DNA of 64,000 bases from Nostoc sp. CMAA1605 (GCF_021596505.1 NZ_PJIZ01000004.1:1-64000), one strand, 5' to 3'; counted from the stretch's first letter, positions 1-10,038 are shown. The notes: a model not told the origin generated them from the letters alone. Made by a program: numbers and translations.

Positions 1-116
1 CTTGGATTATTAAAAATAAACGTTGCTGTACCAGTGTCACCACTGCGCGATCGCGTCAACCGTACCTCTGGAATTACGTCTTCGTCTAGTCCCCTGGAAA
101 ACTGGATTTTCGCCAT
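1..116 (-). CDS. psb28: Photosystem II assembly protein Psb28, N-terminal part (cut by window edge)
   Basis: The first 38 codons are read on the minus strand from the ATG at 116 and run off the left edge. The N-terminus reads [16 protein letters not shown], followed by [20 protein letters not shown] recognise this as the conserved start of Psb28, a small cytoplasmic-side protein that binds CP47-containing photosystem II assembly intermediates. The C-terminal two thirds lie outside the window, so the rest of the gene cannot be checked. The next gene, dtd, is on the same strand but is separated by about 170 bp containing tandem repeats. Confidence 0.85.
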   Translation of the reverse strand, partial: MAKIQFSRGLDEDVIPEVRLTRSRSGDTGTATFIFNNP

Positions 117-171
117 GATGAATGAATTTAAAGTTTTGTAATCATTAGTTTAATATTCTCTCATCATTTGG

Positions 172-233
172 TGGAAATTGGAGATTGGGGATTGGGTATT
201 GGGGATTGGGGATTGGGGATTGGGGAAGGGGAG
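172..233. repeat. Degenerate heptamer tandem repeat (GGGGATT type)
   Basis: Between dtd and psb28 there are about eight imperfect units of GGGGATT/GGGTATT. This is the short tandemly repeated repetitive (STRR) type that is common between genes in heterocystous cyanobacteria. It has no coding potential. Related units recur throughout the window, for example at 5513, 7205, 11053, 47440 and 54560. Confidence 0.8.
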
Positions 234-289
234 AAAAGGTAGACAAGGTAGACAAGGGAGGAGAAAAACTAATGACTAATGACTATTGA

Positions 290-754
290 CTATTGACTAT
301 TGACCATTGACTCTTTCTCCAATATCAAAGTTACTGGCCCATCATTTTCGATACTCACTTGCATCATTGCGCCGAATTTACCTGTTTCTACTAGCAAACC
401 ACTAGCTTTTAACTTCGCCACAAAACTGTTATATAATTCCTCGGCTTGGGAAGGGTTGGCTGAACGGTCGAAGGAGGGACGGCGACCTTTGCGACAGTCG
501 CCGTAGAGGGTAAATTGGCTCACTACTAATAACTCACCAACAATTTCTTGTACAGATTTTTGCCACCTGTCACCGTCTTCTGTATCGGGAAATAGACGTA
601 ACTCTAGACATTTACGCGCCATCCAATCAAGTTCTACATCTGTGTCTGTGTCAGCAATACCTACGAGTAAATTCAAGCCTCGGCCAATTTTGCCAATGAT
701 TTCACCGTTAACACTAACTTGAGACGATTTCACTCGCTGGACAATTACACGCAT
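290..754 (-). CDS. dtd: D-aminoacyl-tRNA deacylase
   Basis: The 154-residue protein has the length and both signature motifs of the bacterial DTD family: SQFTLYGD at residues 79-86 and the NDGPVT segment at 137-142 (the family's cross-subunit Gly-Pro motif). The family hydrolyses D-aminoacyl-tRNA, and also Gly-tRNA(Ala), and so protects translation in the cytoplasm. The start MRVIVQRV is the conserved family N-terminus, which settles the start codon. The gene stands alone: the spacer to psb28 contains STRR repeats and the upstream spacer to 1266 is over 500 bp. Confidence 0.95.
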   Translation of the reverse strand: MRVIVQRVKSSQVSVNGEIIGKIGRGLNLLVGIADTDTDVELDWMARKCLELRLFPDTEDGDRWQKSVQEIVGELLVVSQFTLYGDCRKGRRPSFDRSANPSQAEELYNSFVAKLKASGLLVETGKFGAMMQVSIENDGPVTLILEKESMVNSQ

Positions 755-1265
755 AATAGTGATCTTTCTGAAACAGCCACTAGATGTTACTTGCTCACAA
801 GCTTAAATCTTGACACAGCTTTAACACACCCTACTTGATATTGACTTGATAAATTAGCTTTAAGTGATAGTTTCTTGATTTTTCCAACTAAGTTGGTATT
901 AGGTCTTTAGCTTTGTGCGTCTCAAAAATGCTTAATTTATAAACTTTTTGTCAGCCAATACAGTTCAGATGTATTACTGACTTAATCTTAAAATACCAAC
1001 CAGCAGCGTAAATACAACCAACTTTTTTGGTATTGTTAGAGTTGAGTTCTCATTTACGAGAAATTACGTAACTCACACTGCTGAGTCCCATCTTGGTTTC
1101 GTCACCAATTAAATTCTTTAGGCTAATCCAACGCGAAAGTCTGGCGATCGCCAGGTAACAGTGCTTTCGATGTAGTCGAGTATACACACCAGTCATTGCA
1201 ATCATGGTGTGTACATTCTCCTGTCTGCAATTGTCTTGACATTGGAAATCAGGAAATAAATCCTT
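755..1265. other. Intergenic region between dtd and the PEP-CTERM gene
   Basis: This 511-bp spacer separates divergent genes and should hold both promoters. I see AT-rich sequence, one HIP1-like site near 1144 and an inverted repeat at about 1182-1213 (ACACACCA ... TGGTGTGT) just upstream of the PEP-CTERM gene that could be an operator. No convincing ORF or RNA gene was found. Confidence 0.4.
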
Positions 1266-2615
1266 ATGAAATCAACAAAAATAAAGCATTTTGTAACTGG
1301 TGTAACTAGTGCTGCGATCGGTGCTGTGATAATCACTAGTATTGAAATCCCCCAAGCACAGGCGGTAAATCTTGTGTTTAATGGTGATTTTGAACTGGAT
1401 TCTAGTTACAATCCCAGCTACAGTCCCGATGACACTGCTACCTGGACTAATAATCCCAACATTACAGGCTGGACTAAAACTAGTGATAACCCTACATCTC
1501 AATCGATTAGCGTCATTAAAGGAAACTACGACGCAATTGTAGGTTACTATGATACATACGGTACTGGTAAAAGCACTCTGAGGGGTGGAGGATATTTAGA
1601 CTTTGGTTACTTATCACAAAATCTAGCTACAACACCTGGACAGGTATACAAATTAACATACAAACTGAAAACAGATGACTGGCCACAGTTTACAGATAAC
1701 ACCTTTCAAGCTTTTATCGGTGGTAGCAAGATTTATCAGCTCAATAATATTCCTTTTAAACCCTTTACTCCTGACTCATACAACCCCTATACAGAGTACA
1801 CCTACAATTTTCTGGCTACAGACACAACTACAGAACTCAAATTTGGTTACAGAAATCCCAACGGTTTCTTTTTCTTAGATAACGTTAGTGTGGAAGTTGT
1901 AGAAGAAGCACCGACATCAGAGGGAACAATTACAATTACTGGTGTAAATCCTGGGGAAGTTCAACCATCAGTACCCGCAATTGGTGGAAATATCGACTAT
2001 CCAGACACCGATACATACTATATTCCCGACCCTAACGACAGTCCCGACTATTTTGTAGATCCTGACAATATCGTCGTTAATAGTGGTTTTGAAGTAGACC
2101 CACTTGTCAGTCCAGTCGATCCCACATTGCCTAACCCCTATATTACGGGATGGGTAAATGATAGTGACCCTACTGGATATGGTTGGTATGGTTTTCGAGA
2201 GTCCAATTATCCCGACACAGGATATCGCAGTTTAGAATTGCGCGGAATCGGCTTCATTTCACAGGTTTTGAACACAGTAGCAGGTGAAGAGTATTTACTG
2301 AGTTACACTCTAGCATCGGCTGAAGAGTCCACACCAAACAACCCCTTACTCGGTAATATTTTGCGAACATATGTAGGTGGTAATGTCATTGATGAAAAAG
2401 TAGACACTACTTTCCAAGGCTTCACCAAATATCAATATAAATTTGTAGCTACATCATCTACTACAGAATTAAAATTCTTTGGTAGAGTTAACCATGATGG
2501 GCTAAATATAGATGATGTCAGCGTTACTTCTGTACCTGAACCATCTATCATCGGCGGAATCTTAGTTTTAGGAATGCTGGGAATCAACAGCCGCAGAAAA
2601 CGGTTGCTGCAATAA
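1266..2615 (+). CDS. PEP-CTERM sorting-domain protein with two carbohydrate-binding-like repeats
   Basis: The 449-residue exported protein has an N-terminal signal peptide (hydrophobic segment about residues 13-33, ending in QAQA). It ends in a PEP-CTERM anchor: VPEPS at about 423-427, a hydrophobic stretch and a basic SRRKR tail. PEP-CTERM proteins are sorted by an exosortase-like system to the cell surface or exopolysaccharide. The ectodomain holds two similar halves, each starting with a VxNG/NSGFE motif (about residues 36 and 271) and ending in a FxxDxVSV strand (about 204-209 and 415-420). These look like DUF642/galactose-binding jelly-roll folds. Thr, Asp, Pro and Tyr are abundant, as in secreted proteins. 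The ligand is unknown, and no exosortase gene is in the window. Confidence 0.85.
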   Translation: MKSTKIKHFVTGVTSAAIGAVIITSIEIPQAQAVNLVFNGDFELDSSYNPSYSPDDTATWTNNPNITGWTKTSDNPTSQSISVIKGNYDAIVGYYDTYGTGKSTLRGGGYLDFGYLSQNLATTPGQVYKLTYKLKTDDWPQFTDNTFQAFIGGSKIYQLNNIPFKPFTPDSYNPYTEYTYNFLATDTTTELKFGYRNPNGFFFLDNVSVEVVEEAPTSEGTITITGVNPGEVQPSVPAIGGNIDYPDTDTYYIPDPNDSPDYFVDPDNIVVNSGFEVDPLVSPVDPTLPNPYITGWVNDSDPTGYGWYGFRESNYPDTGYRSLELRGIGFISQVLNTVAGEEYLLSYTLASAEESTPNNPLLGNILRTYVGGNVIDEKVDTTFQGFTKYQYKFVATSSTTELKFFGRVNHDGLNIDDVSVTSVPEPSIIGGILVLGMLGINSRRKRLLQ

Positions 2616-2639
2616 GATTGAAGTCCACTTCAGACAAAA

Positions 2640-2666
2640 TTAAAGACGCGATGAATCGCGTCTTTA
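2640..2666. terminator. Shared convergent terminator hairpin
   Basis: AAAGACGCGAT and ATCGCGTCTTT form an 11-bp perfect stem around a 2-nt centre at 2642-2665. A/T-rich tracts lie on both sides. It sits between two convergent genes and probably ends transcription from both. Confidence 0.75.
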
Positions 2667-2674
2667 ATAATTAT

Positions 2675-3847
2675 CTATTTCCCAAAACCTTTACCTCTGT
2701 TGGTAGAAGGAAGACAAAGACAGTTTTCTAATTGAGAAAGTAAGGTTTCCTTGTCTAGATTTTGACCAATCAACACTAACTGATTTTTGGGTTCGCCTTT
2801 CCAGTCATCATCATCTAAGGTGAAACGCTTACCGCACAGGTGAAAAATGTGACGTTTAGGACTCTCATCAAACCACATGATCCCTTTGGCGCGGAAGATA
2901 TTTGTCGGTAACTGGTTATCTAGAAAATATTGGAATTTGCGAATAGATAAAGGCTGATCACTTTGGAAGGATATGGAAGTAAAACCATCATTTTCTAAGT
3001 GGTTGGAATGATGATGGTGGTCATGGTCGTGATGGTCGTGACCGCAGGTTGAATGGTCGTGGTCGTGATGGTCGTGACCGCAGGTTGAATGGTCGTGGTC
3101 ATGGTGGTCGTGGTCGTGATGGTCGTGACCGCAGTTTGAATGGTCGTGGTCATGATCATGATGATCGTGATCATGCTCATCAACTGTGTCAAAATATTTG
3201 TCAGATTCAAACAGTCCCACGCTGAGGATTAAAGGTAAAGAAACTTGCGATCGCGTCGTTCTTAAAATCCTTGCACCTTCTTTGACTTCGTTGATTTTTC
3301 TTTCTAATTCCTCTAATGTAGCTTCATCAACTAAATCTGCTTTGTTCAAAATAATCACATCGCCGTAGGCAATTTGACTATAAGCAGCTTGAGAGTTAAA
3401 TAAATCTAAACTGTAATTAGCTGCATCTACCACAGTAATAATTGAATCTAGCCGAGTTAAATCCCGTAATTCTGTACCCAAAAATGTTAAAGCTACTGGT
3501 AGAGGGTCAGCTAGTCCTGTAGTTTCGACAACTAAATAATCTAGCTTTTCTTCCCGTTCTAAAACTTTATATACGGCATCAACTAAGTCATTATTAATAG
3601 TGCAGCAAATACAACCGTTACTCAGTTCCACCATGTTCTCATCAGTGGAAACAATTAACTCGTTATCGATGCCGATTTCCCCAAATTCATTGACTAAAAC
3701 GGCGGTTTTTAAACCCTGTTGATTGCTGAGGATATGGTTAAGTAAGGTGGTTTTACCACTACCAAGAAATCCAGTAATAATTGTTACTGGCATTCCTTGC
3801 TTGGGAGCGTCCATTGGTTGAGAATTGGTTGTAACTGCTGATTGCAT
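2675..3847 (-). CDS. CobW/COG0523-family GTPase with long His/Asp-rich metal-binding insert
   Basis: The 390-residue G3E GTPase has Walker A GFLGSGKTT (26-34), the metal-site motif GCICC (78-82), ETTGLADP (108-115), NKAD (168-171) and a C-terminal CobW_C domain (about 291-380). COG0523 proteins are metallochaperone GTPases, and zinc-linked (ZNG1-like) members carry this CxCC motif. Between the two domains (about 228-286) there is an extreme His/Asp run with three CGHDHHDHD-type units that contain Cys; this is a probable Zn/Ni/Co store or donor site. The matching DNA at 2995-3180 is repetitive, so unit number may vary between strains. I see no clear Zur box upstream, unlike the second CobW gene at 10081. 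The metal is inferred, not shown. Confidence 0.9.
   Translation of the reverse strand: MQSAVTTNSQPMDAPKQGMPVTIITGFLGSGKTTLLNHILSNQQGLKTAVLVNEFGEIGIDNELIVSTDENMVELSNGCICCTINNDLVDAVYKVLEREEKLDYLVVETTGLADPLPVALTFLGTELRDLTRLDSIITVVDAANYSLDLFNSQAAYSQIAYGDVIILNKADLVDEATLEELERKINEVKEGARILRTTRSQVSLPLILSVGLFESDKYFDTVDEHDHDHHDHDHDHSNCGHDHHDHDHHDHDHSTCGHDHHDHDHSTCGHDHHDHDHHHHSNHLENDGFTSISFQSDQPLSIRKFQYFLDNQLPTNIFRAKGIMWFDESPKRHIFHLCGKRFTLDDDDWKGEPKNQLVLIGQNLDKETLLSQLENCLCLPSTNRGKGFGK
2998..3180. repeat. In-gene repeat encoding the His-rich insert
   Basis: Near-identical GGTCGTGATGGTCGTGACCGCAG units recur three times within the CobW gene (strand as printed). They encode the HDHH/CGHD repeats. Such internal repeats are prone to unit gain or loss and to assembly collapse. 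Confidence 0.75.
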
Positions 3848-4054
3848 AAGACTGTAATCAAAAAATTAGAAACTTCGAGAAAAGTTAAAAATGCTCGTAA
3901 CGTCAAAAGCCTTAAGAGTTAAATTTCCGCCCTCTGCACTGTTTTTAAATGGTCGTTGTATTTCTGCCGTGATGTACTAGCATAGGGATGCTGGATAATT
4001 ATTCTTGTTGTTTTATCCTATTATCGCGTATCTCTATTTCAAAGTTACTGTGTT

Positions 4055-5515
4055 ATGACCCTAACTATTTACAATACTCTCACACGTCGTCAAGAACCGT
4101 TTGAAACCGTAGAACCAAGCAAAGTTAAGATGTATTGCTGCGGTGTCACAGTTTATGACTACTGCCATTTGGGTCATGCACGTTCTTATATTGTGTGGGA
4201 TACAATTCGCCGTTATTTAATGTGGCGTGGCTTTGCAGTCACCTATATCCAAAATTTTACGGATATCGATGATAAAATTCTTAACCGAGCTAAAGAACAA
4301 GGTTCAACAATGGAGGCGGTATCTAACCGCTTTATTGATGCCTATTTTGAAGATATCCGGCGTTTAAATGTCATGGACGCGGATGCGTATCCCCGCGTGA
4401 CTGAGCATATTCCCGAAATTCATCAACTGATTCAAATTCTAGAAGAAAAAGGTCTAGCCTACGCCGTTGGTGGTGATGTTTATTACCGTGTAGAAAGATT
4501 TCCTGCTTATGGCAAACTTTCCGGTAGAGAATTAGAGCAAATGCAAGCAGGTGCTAGCGGTCGGCTAGATGCAGAAGAATCAGAGGCGAAAAAGCAACAC
4601 CCCTTTGATTTTGCCTTGTGGAAGGGGGCAAAACCAGGTGAACCGGCGTGGAGTTCACCGTGGGGTGAAGGTCGTCCAGGATGGCACATTGAATGCTCGG
4701 CAATGATTCGCTCTAGATTAGGAGAGACAATTGATATTCATGGCGGTGGTGGTGATTTGATTTTTCCCCACCATGAAAATGAAATTGCTCAGTCAGAAGC
4801 CGCTATTAATAAACCACTGGCGCGTTACTGGACACATAACGGGATGGTGATGGTGAATGGACAGAAAATGTCAAAGTCCTTGGGTAATTTCATCACCATT
4901 CGCGAATTATTGGATGGGACAGGAAATTGGCATGGTGAACCAGTCAACGCAATGGCGGTAAGATTATTTGTTTTACAGGCACACTACCGCAAACCCTTAG
5001 ATTTTACTGAAGAAGCGATCGCCACTGCGGAAAATAGTTGGAAAACCCTCAAGGAAGGCTTACTTTTTGGTTCACAATACGGTGAGAAACTGGGATGGGG
5101 TCAAGAATCTACGATGATTCCCGAACTTGTTAGCCGTTTTCAAGAACTAGGGGATGATGACTTTAACTTCTCCGGTGGTTTAGCGGTGTTATTTGAACTA
5201 GCCAAAGAACTCCGCCGAGAAGGCAATATTTTAGTGCATGAAGGAAAAACCAAAACCCCCCCCGACGAACTTCACCGCCAATGGTATACCCTAATTACCT
5301 TGGCTAAAGTTTTGGGTTTAGAAGCCGCCCCAGATGATGAAACCATAACAAAAGATGGTTTAAGTGATGCCGACATTGAGGCTCTAATTCAGCAAAGACA
5401 AGACGCACGAAAAACCAAGAACTTTGCCGAAAGCGATCGCATCCGCAACGAATTACAAGCTCAAGGTATAACTTTAATTGATAGCCCGCAAGGTACACGT
5501 TGGCATAGAAATTAG
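4055..5515 (+). CDS. cysS: Cysteinyl-tRNA synthetase
   Basis: The 486-residue class I aminoacyl-tRNA synthetase attaches Cys to tRNA(Cys) in the cytoplasm. The HIGH-type motif is HLGH (38-41) and KMSKS is at 271-275. The zinc-site segments are present: CCG near residue 28, GWHIEC at 209-214 and PHHENE at 238-243. The length is normal and the start MTLTIYNTLTR is the family N-terminus. A short STRR-rich spacer separates it from the tldD-like gene, so the two may not form a tight operon. Confidence 0.97.
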   Translation: MTLTIYNTLTRRQEPFETVEPSKVKMYCCGVTVYDYCHLGHARSYIVWDTIRRYLMWRGFAVTYIQNFTDIDDKILNRAKEQGSTMEAVSNRFIDAYFEDIRRLNVMDADAYPRVTEHIPEIHQLIQILEEKGLAYAVGGDVYYRVERFPAYGKLSGRELEQMQAGASGRLDAEESEAKKQHPFDFALWKGAKPGEPAWSSPWGEGRPGWHIECSAMIRSRLGETIDIHGGGGDLIFPHHENEIAQSEAAINKPLARYWTHNGMVMVNGQKMSKSLGNFITIRELLDGTGNWHGEPVNAMAVRLFVLQAHYRKPLDFTEEAIATAENSWKTLKEGLLFGSQYGEKLGWGQESTMIPELVSRFQELGDDDFNFSGGLAVLFELAKELRREGNILVHEGKTKTPPDELHRQWYTLITLAKVLGLEAAPDDETITKDGLSDADIEALIQQRQDARKTKNFAESDRIRNELQAQGITLIDSPQGTRWHRN

Positions 5516-5645
5516 GGAATGGGGACTGGGGACTGGGGACAAGGTAGAATTTATTTCTGCATTAGCACTCATTACTTATTACTTATTACTCATTACTCAG
5601 CACTCACTACTCAGCACTCATTACTCAGCACTCACTACTTACTCA
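5513..5645. repeat. STRR tandem repeats between cysS and tldD
   Basis: Two kinds of repeat are adjacent: GGGGACT units at 5518-5540 and CATTACT/CAGCACT-type heptamers at about 5567-5645. They are non-coding. The second block directly precedes the tldD start, so it lies in the 5' untranslated leader if the promoter is upstream. Confidence 0.75.
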
Positions 5646-5652
5646 AATCATT

Positions 5653-7092
5653 ATGTGGTCTGAACTTACGAAAGCGATCGCTAGTTTTAAAATACCTGCT
5701 GATTGGATCGGTATCCGAGTTGTCAAGGAAACTGCTGCTAACCATTATGTCCGTGATGGTTTGCCGCAAGCTAACGGCAAAACTATGACAATGGGCGCAA
5801 TGTTAGAGGTTTTAGTTAATGGCTGTCTGGGTTACGCCGCAACTAATTCTCTGGAATTACCATCTTTGCAAGCGGCGGCGGAAATAGCGTATAAACAAGC
5901 ACTCGCTGCTAGTGAATGGTGGATTTATCCTTTCCGAGTTACGGAACGTCCCAAAGTTGTGGGTGAATATAACTCGCCATTTTTACAACCCCTGGATGCT
6001 TTATGTCCAGGAGAAATTAATGATTTGCTGGTGCGGATGTGTCACACTCTGAAAGTAAACGACAACATTGTCCAAACTTCAGCTAATGTCAATACCAATC
6101 AAAAAGAGAGTTGGTTTGTCAGCAGTAATGGTTCTGAAGTGTATCAGAAGTTTATCTCTTTAGGAACTAATTATGGGGCGATCGCTCAAGATGGGGCAAT
6201 AGTCCAACAACGTAGCAATAACGGTTGGCAAGCACACTGTTATCAAGGTGGGATGGAACTGTTACACCGAGAGAATTTATGGCGACAGGTGCAGCAAATT
6301 GGCGAACAAGCGATAGAACTGTTAACCGCCGAAGAATGTCCCAGCACCCGCACTAATTTAGTATTAGCCCCCGACCAAATGATGTTACAAATTCATGAAA
6401 GTGTCGGACATCCCCTAGAACTCGACCGTATTTTAGGAGATGAGCGTAACTACGCCGGCGGTAGTTTTGTCAGAACCAGTGATTTCGGTACATTAGTCTA
6501 CGGTTCACCCTTGATGAATATTACCTTTGATCCCACCGTCGAGGGTGAATACGCCAGCTACGGCTTTGATGATACGGGCGCAGTCGCTACACGGGAATAT
6601 TTAATCAAAGATGGTGTATTACAACGGGGTTTAGGTAGTTTAGAAAGCCAAGCTAGGGCAGGTGTTCCAGGAGTAGCCTGTGCGCGCGCATCCTCCTGGA
6701 ATCGCGCTCCTATCGACCGCATGGCTAACCTGAATTTAGAGCCAGGTAACGCCAGTTTTGACGAGATCATTAGTAACATCGAACACGGCGTTTACATGGA
6801 ATCTAACCGTTCTTGGTCAATAGACGATCGCCGTTATAAATTTCAATTTGGCTGTGAGTATGCCAAATTAATTGAAAATGGTAAACTTACCAAAACTCTC
6901 CGTAATCCTAACTATAGAGCCACAACCCCAGAGTTTTGGCACAGCTTAATCCAAGTTGGTAATGATTCCAACTGGGAAATGTACGGTACACCTTTTTGTG
7001 GTAAAGGCGAACCCAACCAAGCAATTTGGGTAGGACACGGTTCACCAGTGTGTGTATTTGCTGATGTCGAAGTTTTTGGCGGAGGAAGTTAA
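5653..7092 (+). CDS. tldD: TldD-type zinc metalloprotease subunit
   Basis: The 479-residue protein carries the HExxxH motif HESVGH at 248-253 and the surrounding TldD/PmbA fold, including the C-terminal [11 protein letters not shown] end. In Escherichia coli TldD and TldE form a heterodimeric protease that degrades unfolded peptides and trims modified peptides such as the microcin B17 leader. The motif-bearing subunit is TldD, so this is the catalytic partner of the next gene. The ATG at 5653 follows the repeat block, and the N-terminus [10 protein letters not shown] fits the family. The in vivo substrate in cyanobacteria is not evident from the context. Confidence 0.88.
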   Translation: MWSELTKAIASFKIPADWIGIRVVKETAANHYVRDGLPQANGKTMTMGAMLEVLVNGCLGYAATNSLELPSLQAAAEIAYKQALAASEWWIYPFRVTERPKVVGEYNSPFLQPLDALCPGEINDLLVRMCHTLKVNDNIVQTSANVNTNQKESWFVSSNGSEVYQKFISLGTNYGAIAQDGAIVQQRSNNGWQAHCYQGGMELLHRENLWRQVQQIGEQAIELLTAEECPSTRTNLVLAPDQMMLQIHESVGHPLELDRILGDERNYAGGSFVRTSDFGTLVYGSPLMNITFDPTVEGEYASYGFDDTGAVATREYLIKDGVLQRGLGSLESQARAGVPGVACARASSWNRAPIDRMANLNLEPGNASFDEIISNIEHGVYMESNRSWSIDDRRYKFQFGCEYAKLIENGKLTKTLRNPNYRATTPEFWHSLIQVGNDSNWEMYGTPFCGKGEPNQAIWVGHGSPVCVFADVEVFGGGS

Positions 7093-7093
7093 T

Positions 7094-7284
7094 AGGAGTG
7101 CTGAGTGCTGTTAGCGGAAGCGGGGCTTTTAGCCCGTGCTGAGTAATGAGTAATGAGTAATGAGTAATGAGTTTTGTTAGGGGCAGGGAGACAAGGTAGA
7201 AGTTTTTACCCCAATTGCCCATGCCCAATTCCCAATGCCCAATTCCCAATTCCCAATCCCCAATCCCCAATCCCCAGTCCCAAT
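7094..7284. repeat. Intergenic repeats between tldD and tldE
   Basis: There is a hairpin-type repeat around 7098-7142 (GTGCTGTTAGCGG ... TTTAGCC ... GTGCTGAG), then GAGTAAT units (7141-7170) and CCCAATTCCC/CCCAATG-type STRR units at 7209-7282. The first part recurs at 12319-12363. An in-frame extension of the following gene through these repeats gives low-complexity [11 protein letters not shown]-type sequence and is not a real N-terminus. Confidence 0.75.
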
Positions 7285-8628
7285 ATGAAACAAGAAATAT
7301 CCCATTTAGAAGCAAGTTTTAATCAAATATTAGAAACTCTGTTGGTAAAAAAAGCAGAAAATGAGGAATTTACGATCAAATTGAACTGTGAGCGCAGTCA
7401 ATTTACTCGCTTAAATCATGCTAAAGTTCGGCAAACTGGCTATGTGGCTGATGGCTGGGTAGAATTAACTCTGATGACCAATAAACGCAGCAGTTTTCGT
7501 CAATTTCCTTTTACTGGTAACGGTGAAATTGACTGGCAAGTAGCATATCATGCGTTACTAGAACTCAGGGATGAATTACCTGTATTGCCTGTTGATCCCT
7601 ACTTGGTTTTACCATCAGGAAATAATACCAGTCATGAGGTCAATATAGGTAATTTGCTGTCAGAAGATATATTAGTTTCTCATATTTTAGAAGAAGTTAA
7701 AGAATTAGATTTTACTGGTATATATTCTGGGGGAATTGTTATTAGAGCCTATGGGGATTCTAGTGGACAAAAACATTGGTTTGCTACTGACTCCTTTACA
7801 TTAGACTATTCTTTATTTATTGAATCTGGACAAGCTGTTAAAGGTATATTTGCTGGTAGTAATTGGGATGCAACAGCCTATGCTGCTAAAATTAGTGAAG
7901 GTAAAAAACAACTCAAATTACTATCTAGTACACCCAAAGAATTACCAAGAGGACAATACAAAACTTACTTTGCACCTGCGGCTGTCGCTGACTTATTAAG
8001 TATGCTCTCTTGGGGTGCTGTCAGTGAAGCAGATATCCAACAAGGGAACAGTGCTTTAGCAGGTTTATCGCGTCAAGAGAAAGAATTATCTCCTTTATTT
8101 AATTTAAAAGAAAACTTTCAACGAGGATTGGTACCGCGATTTAATGAGTTGGGAGAAATTGCGGAAATTGAAACCCCAATCATTAGTAATGGTATTTTAA
8201 TCAATACTTTGATTAATTCTCGCACCGCTAAGGAATATGAAAAAATTGCTAACGGTGCTAATAGTTCTGAAACTTTACGTGCGCCAGAAATTAGTCCAGG
8301 TAATTTAGAATATGAGCAAATCTTGTCTAGTTTAGATACAGGCTTGTATGTATCGAATTTACATTACTTAAACTGGAGCGATCGCCCCACAGGTAGAATT
8401 ACAGGTATGACCCGTTATGCTTGTTTTTGGGTGGAAAACGGGGAAATTGTCGCGCCTATAGAAAACCTGCGCTTTGATGAAAGTCTCTATCGTTTTTGGG
8501 GAGAAAATTTAATTGACTTTACCAACTTTCAAGAACTCATTCCTGAAGTCGGTACATACGAAAGTCGTCAACTAGGCGGAAGTTTAGTCCCAGGAATGTT
8601 AGTTAATGATTTTACCTATACCTTGTAA
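7285..8628 (+). CDS. tldE: TldE/PmbA-type metalloprotease partner subunit
   Basis: The protein is 447 residues from the ATG at 7285. I chose this start because the 37 upstream in-frame codons are only translated tandem repeat. It belongs to the TldD/PmbA family but lacks a HExxxH motif, as expected for the TldE/PmbA subunit that pairs with catalytic TldD. The C-terminus, with a [17 protein letters not shown] end, resembles the family. It lies directly downstream of tldD on the same strand, with only repeat DNA between, so the pair is very likely co-functional. The partner role comes from family knowledge, and the peptide substrate is unknown. Confidence 0.85.
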   Translation: MKQEISHLEASFNQILETLLVKKAENEEFTIKLNCERSQFTRLNHAKVRQTGYVADGWVELTLMTNKRSSFRQFPFTGNGEIDWQVAYHALLELRDELPVLPVDPYLVLPSGNNTSHEVNIGNLLSEDILVSHILEEVKELDFTGIYSGGIVIRAYGDSSGQKHWFATDSFTLDYSLFIESGQAVKGIFAGSNWDATAYAAKISEGKKQLKLLSSTPKELPRGQYKTYFAPAAVADLLSMLSWGAVSEADIQQGNSALAGLSRQEKELSPLFNLKENFQRGLVPRFNELGEIAEIETPIISNGILINTLINSRTAKEYEKIANGANSSETLRAPEISPGNLEYEQILSSLDTGLYVSNLHYLNWSDRPTGRITGMTRYACFWVENGEIVAPIENLRFDESLYRFWGENLIDFTNFQELIPEVGTYESRQLGGSLVPGMLVNDFTYTL

Positions 8629-8735
8629 TTAAATATTGTCTTCAAAACCTATAAAATTAATGTTTAACGCCATATTAATTGTATTTCTGTCTACATTAGC
8701 AATATGGCAGAAACTAGCTAACTGTTTTAGATAAG

Positions 8736-8800
8736 TAGGGGCGGGTTTTGAGAAAAATTCACGCTGGCAAAGCAGACTTTTTTCAAACCCGCCTTTACTT
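8736..8800. repeat. Palindromic element with GGCGGGTTT arms
   Basis: GGCGGGTTTTGA and TCAAACCCGCC form inverted arms about 35 nt apart in the spacer between convergent genes. The same arms (GGGCGGGTT / AACCCGCCC) recur at 49597-49652. It could act as a terminator but looks like a dispersed repeat. Confidence 0.55.
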
Positions 8801-8824
8801 TAGATTTCATCCAAAATCCACAAT

Positions 8825-9724
8825 CTAAAATTCGCTGGAGTCAACAGTCCGTTTTTTAAGATGGGATACAGACAAAGCCAATAAACCCGCTAGTCCCAAA
8901 GCAATAGTTGTAGAAGGTTCTGGTACTTTTTCAACTCGAAAATCAAAGCTAAATGTCCCAGATTCTTGATAGTTATTACTTAAATCCACCAGCTTAAATG
9001 TTGCTGAATATTTACCTGGTGTTGCTGTTTTTTGTGTCCAGAATGTGGGAGTAAAGGAAAAATCATCACCACCACCAAGGGTATAAATATCACCTATCGA
9101 CTGGAGAATATTTTCCCCAGATTCATTAGCAATATTCAAACCACTACTAATTTCTACCAACTGTAAACCAATTGTTGCACCAGTCAGAGGCGATCGCCAA
9201 CGACCACCAGAACTATTAAACAAATATTGATCAACTGCTTCCGTCGCATCGGCTAAGGAGGTGATAGAGGCAACATTCAGATTGCTATATTCTTCATGGG
9301 TGTCAGCACTCACCAAGCGACCAGCATAAATTCCTGTCCCTGGTAATAATTGCAGTGGTAAAATTCCTGTGTAAGTTTCGGGAATTCTATTGTTCGCATT
9401 AGTTGAATTCACACTTGGGTTATCTACAGTACCCAAGTAACTATAAGCACCAATGCCATGAAAATGACTACTAGCTGCATTCTCTTCTCGGTGGGCAAAT
9501 AAGAAGGTTAAGCGATTGTAGTTGGGGTTATTTAATCCTGTATACGTGCCACTTGCTAGCACTTGTAAACTATCTAAACCCACGTAAAATTCTGTGTCAT
9601 CGCTATGAATACCATCAGCTTTTGCTGGTGAGATATCCATTGATAAAACTAATGGTGCAGCCAAAAATAAGCCCACAGCAAGATAAGCTTGCTTGCGCCA
9701 GCCGCTAGTGTATTTTGAAACCAC
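8825..9724 (-). CDS. all3515-like, probably Zur-repressed PEP-CTERM protein
   Basis: The 299-residue exported protein has a signal peptide (hydrophobic core about residues 13-28, AKA at 34-36). The single ectodomain includes a HFHGIGAYSY segment that could bind metal. The C-terminal PEP-CTERM signal consists of VPEPS at about 267-271, a transmembrane-like stretch and a KKR tail. From memory it matches a family described in Anabaena PCC 7120 as the Zur-repressed surface protein All3515. The upstream spacer supports this: a near-perfect Zur/FurB box lies 34 bp from the start codon at 9758-9772. The neighbouring divergent gene is a CobW GTPase with its own box. A role in zinc capture or storage at the cell surface under zinc shortage is inferred. 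Confidence 0.8.
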   Translation of the reverse strand: MVSKYTSGWRKQAYLAVGLFLAAPLVLSMDISPAKADGIHSDDTEFYVGLDSLQVLASGTYTGLNNPNYNRLTFLFAHREENAASSHFHGIGAYSYLGTVDNPSVNSTNANNRIPETYTGILPLQLLPGTGIYAGRLVSADTHEEYSNLNVASITSLADATEAVDQYLFNSSGGRWRSPLTGATIGLQLVEISSGLNIANESGENILQSIGDIYTLGGGDDFSFTPTFWTQKTATPGKYSATFKLVDLSNNYQESGTFSFDFRVEKVPEPSTTIALGLAGLLALSVSHLKKRTVDSSEF

Positions 9725-9757
9725 TGGGTTTTTCCATTAAAGTATAATTTTTGCTAG

Positions 9758-9772
9758 TGATAACGATTATCA
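9758..9772 (-). promoter_or_regulatory. Zur (FurB) box for the PEP-CTERM gene
   Basis: TGATAACGATTATCA is a 15-bp near-palindrome that agrees with the cyanobacterial Zur consensus TGATAATNATTATCA at all but one position. It lies 34 bp upstream of the ATG at 9724, a position suited to repression. Confidence 0.75.
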
Positions 9773-10038
9773 TTTTATCGCCTTGCTTGTCAATGAAGAA
9801 TTTGTTAAAAAGTAGAAGCCTGTACCAATTTTGGATTTTAGATTTTGGATTTTAGATTAAAAGCCTAGATTCTTAGGCTATTCCAAAACTCCGAAACAAT
9901 ACTACCTATCTCAATTTGGTATTATTGGCTAATTGTGAATATTTATGAATAGAGATAAATCTAGAAACAAAACATAGTAGTAATTAGCGTGAGCAATCAT
10001 GGCAAATCCACGCAAAAATCTAAAAAGATTTATCATGG
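9773..10038. other. Divergent regulatory spacer
   Basis: The spacer between the two Zur boxes contains a TTTTGGATTTTAGATT direct repeat at about 9830-9860 and otherwise AT-rich sequence. No ORF or RNA gene is evident. Confidence 0.4.

Noticed and set aside
2995-3210. Other-frame ORF of Thr/Met/Ile repeats
   Set aside because: Shadow of the His-rich repeat in the CobW gene; low complexity.
7174-7284. In-frame 37-codon extension upstream of tldE
   Set aside because: It is translated STRR repeat ([11 protein letters not shown]-type low complexity) and the family N-terminus begins at ATG 7285.
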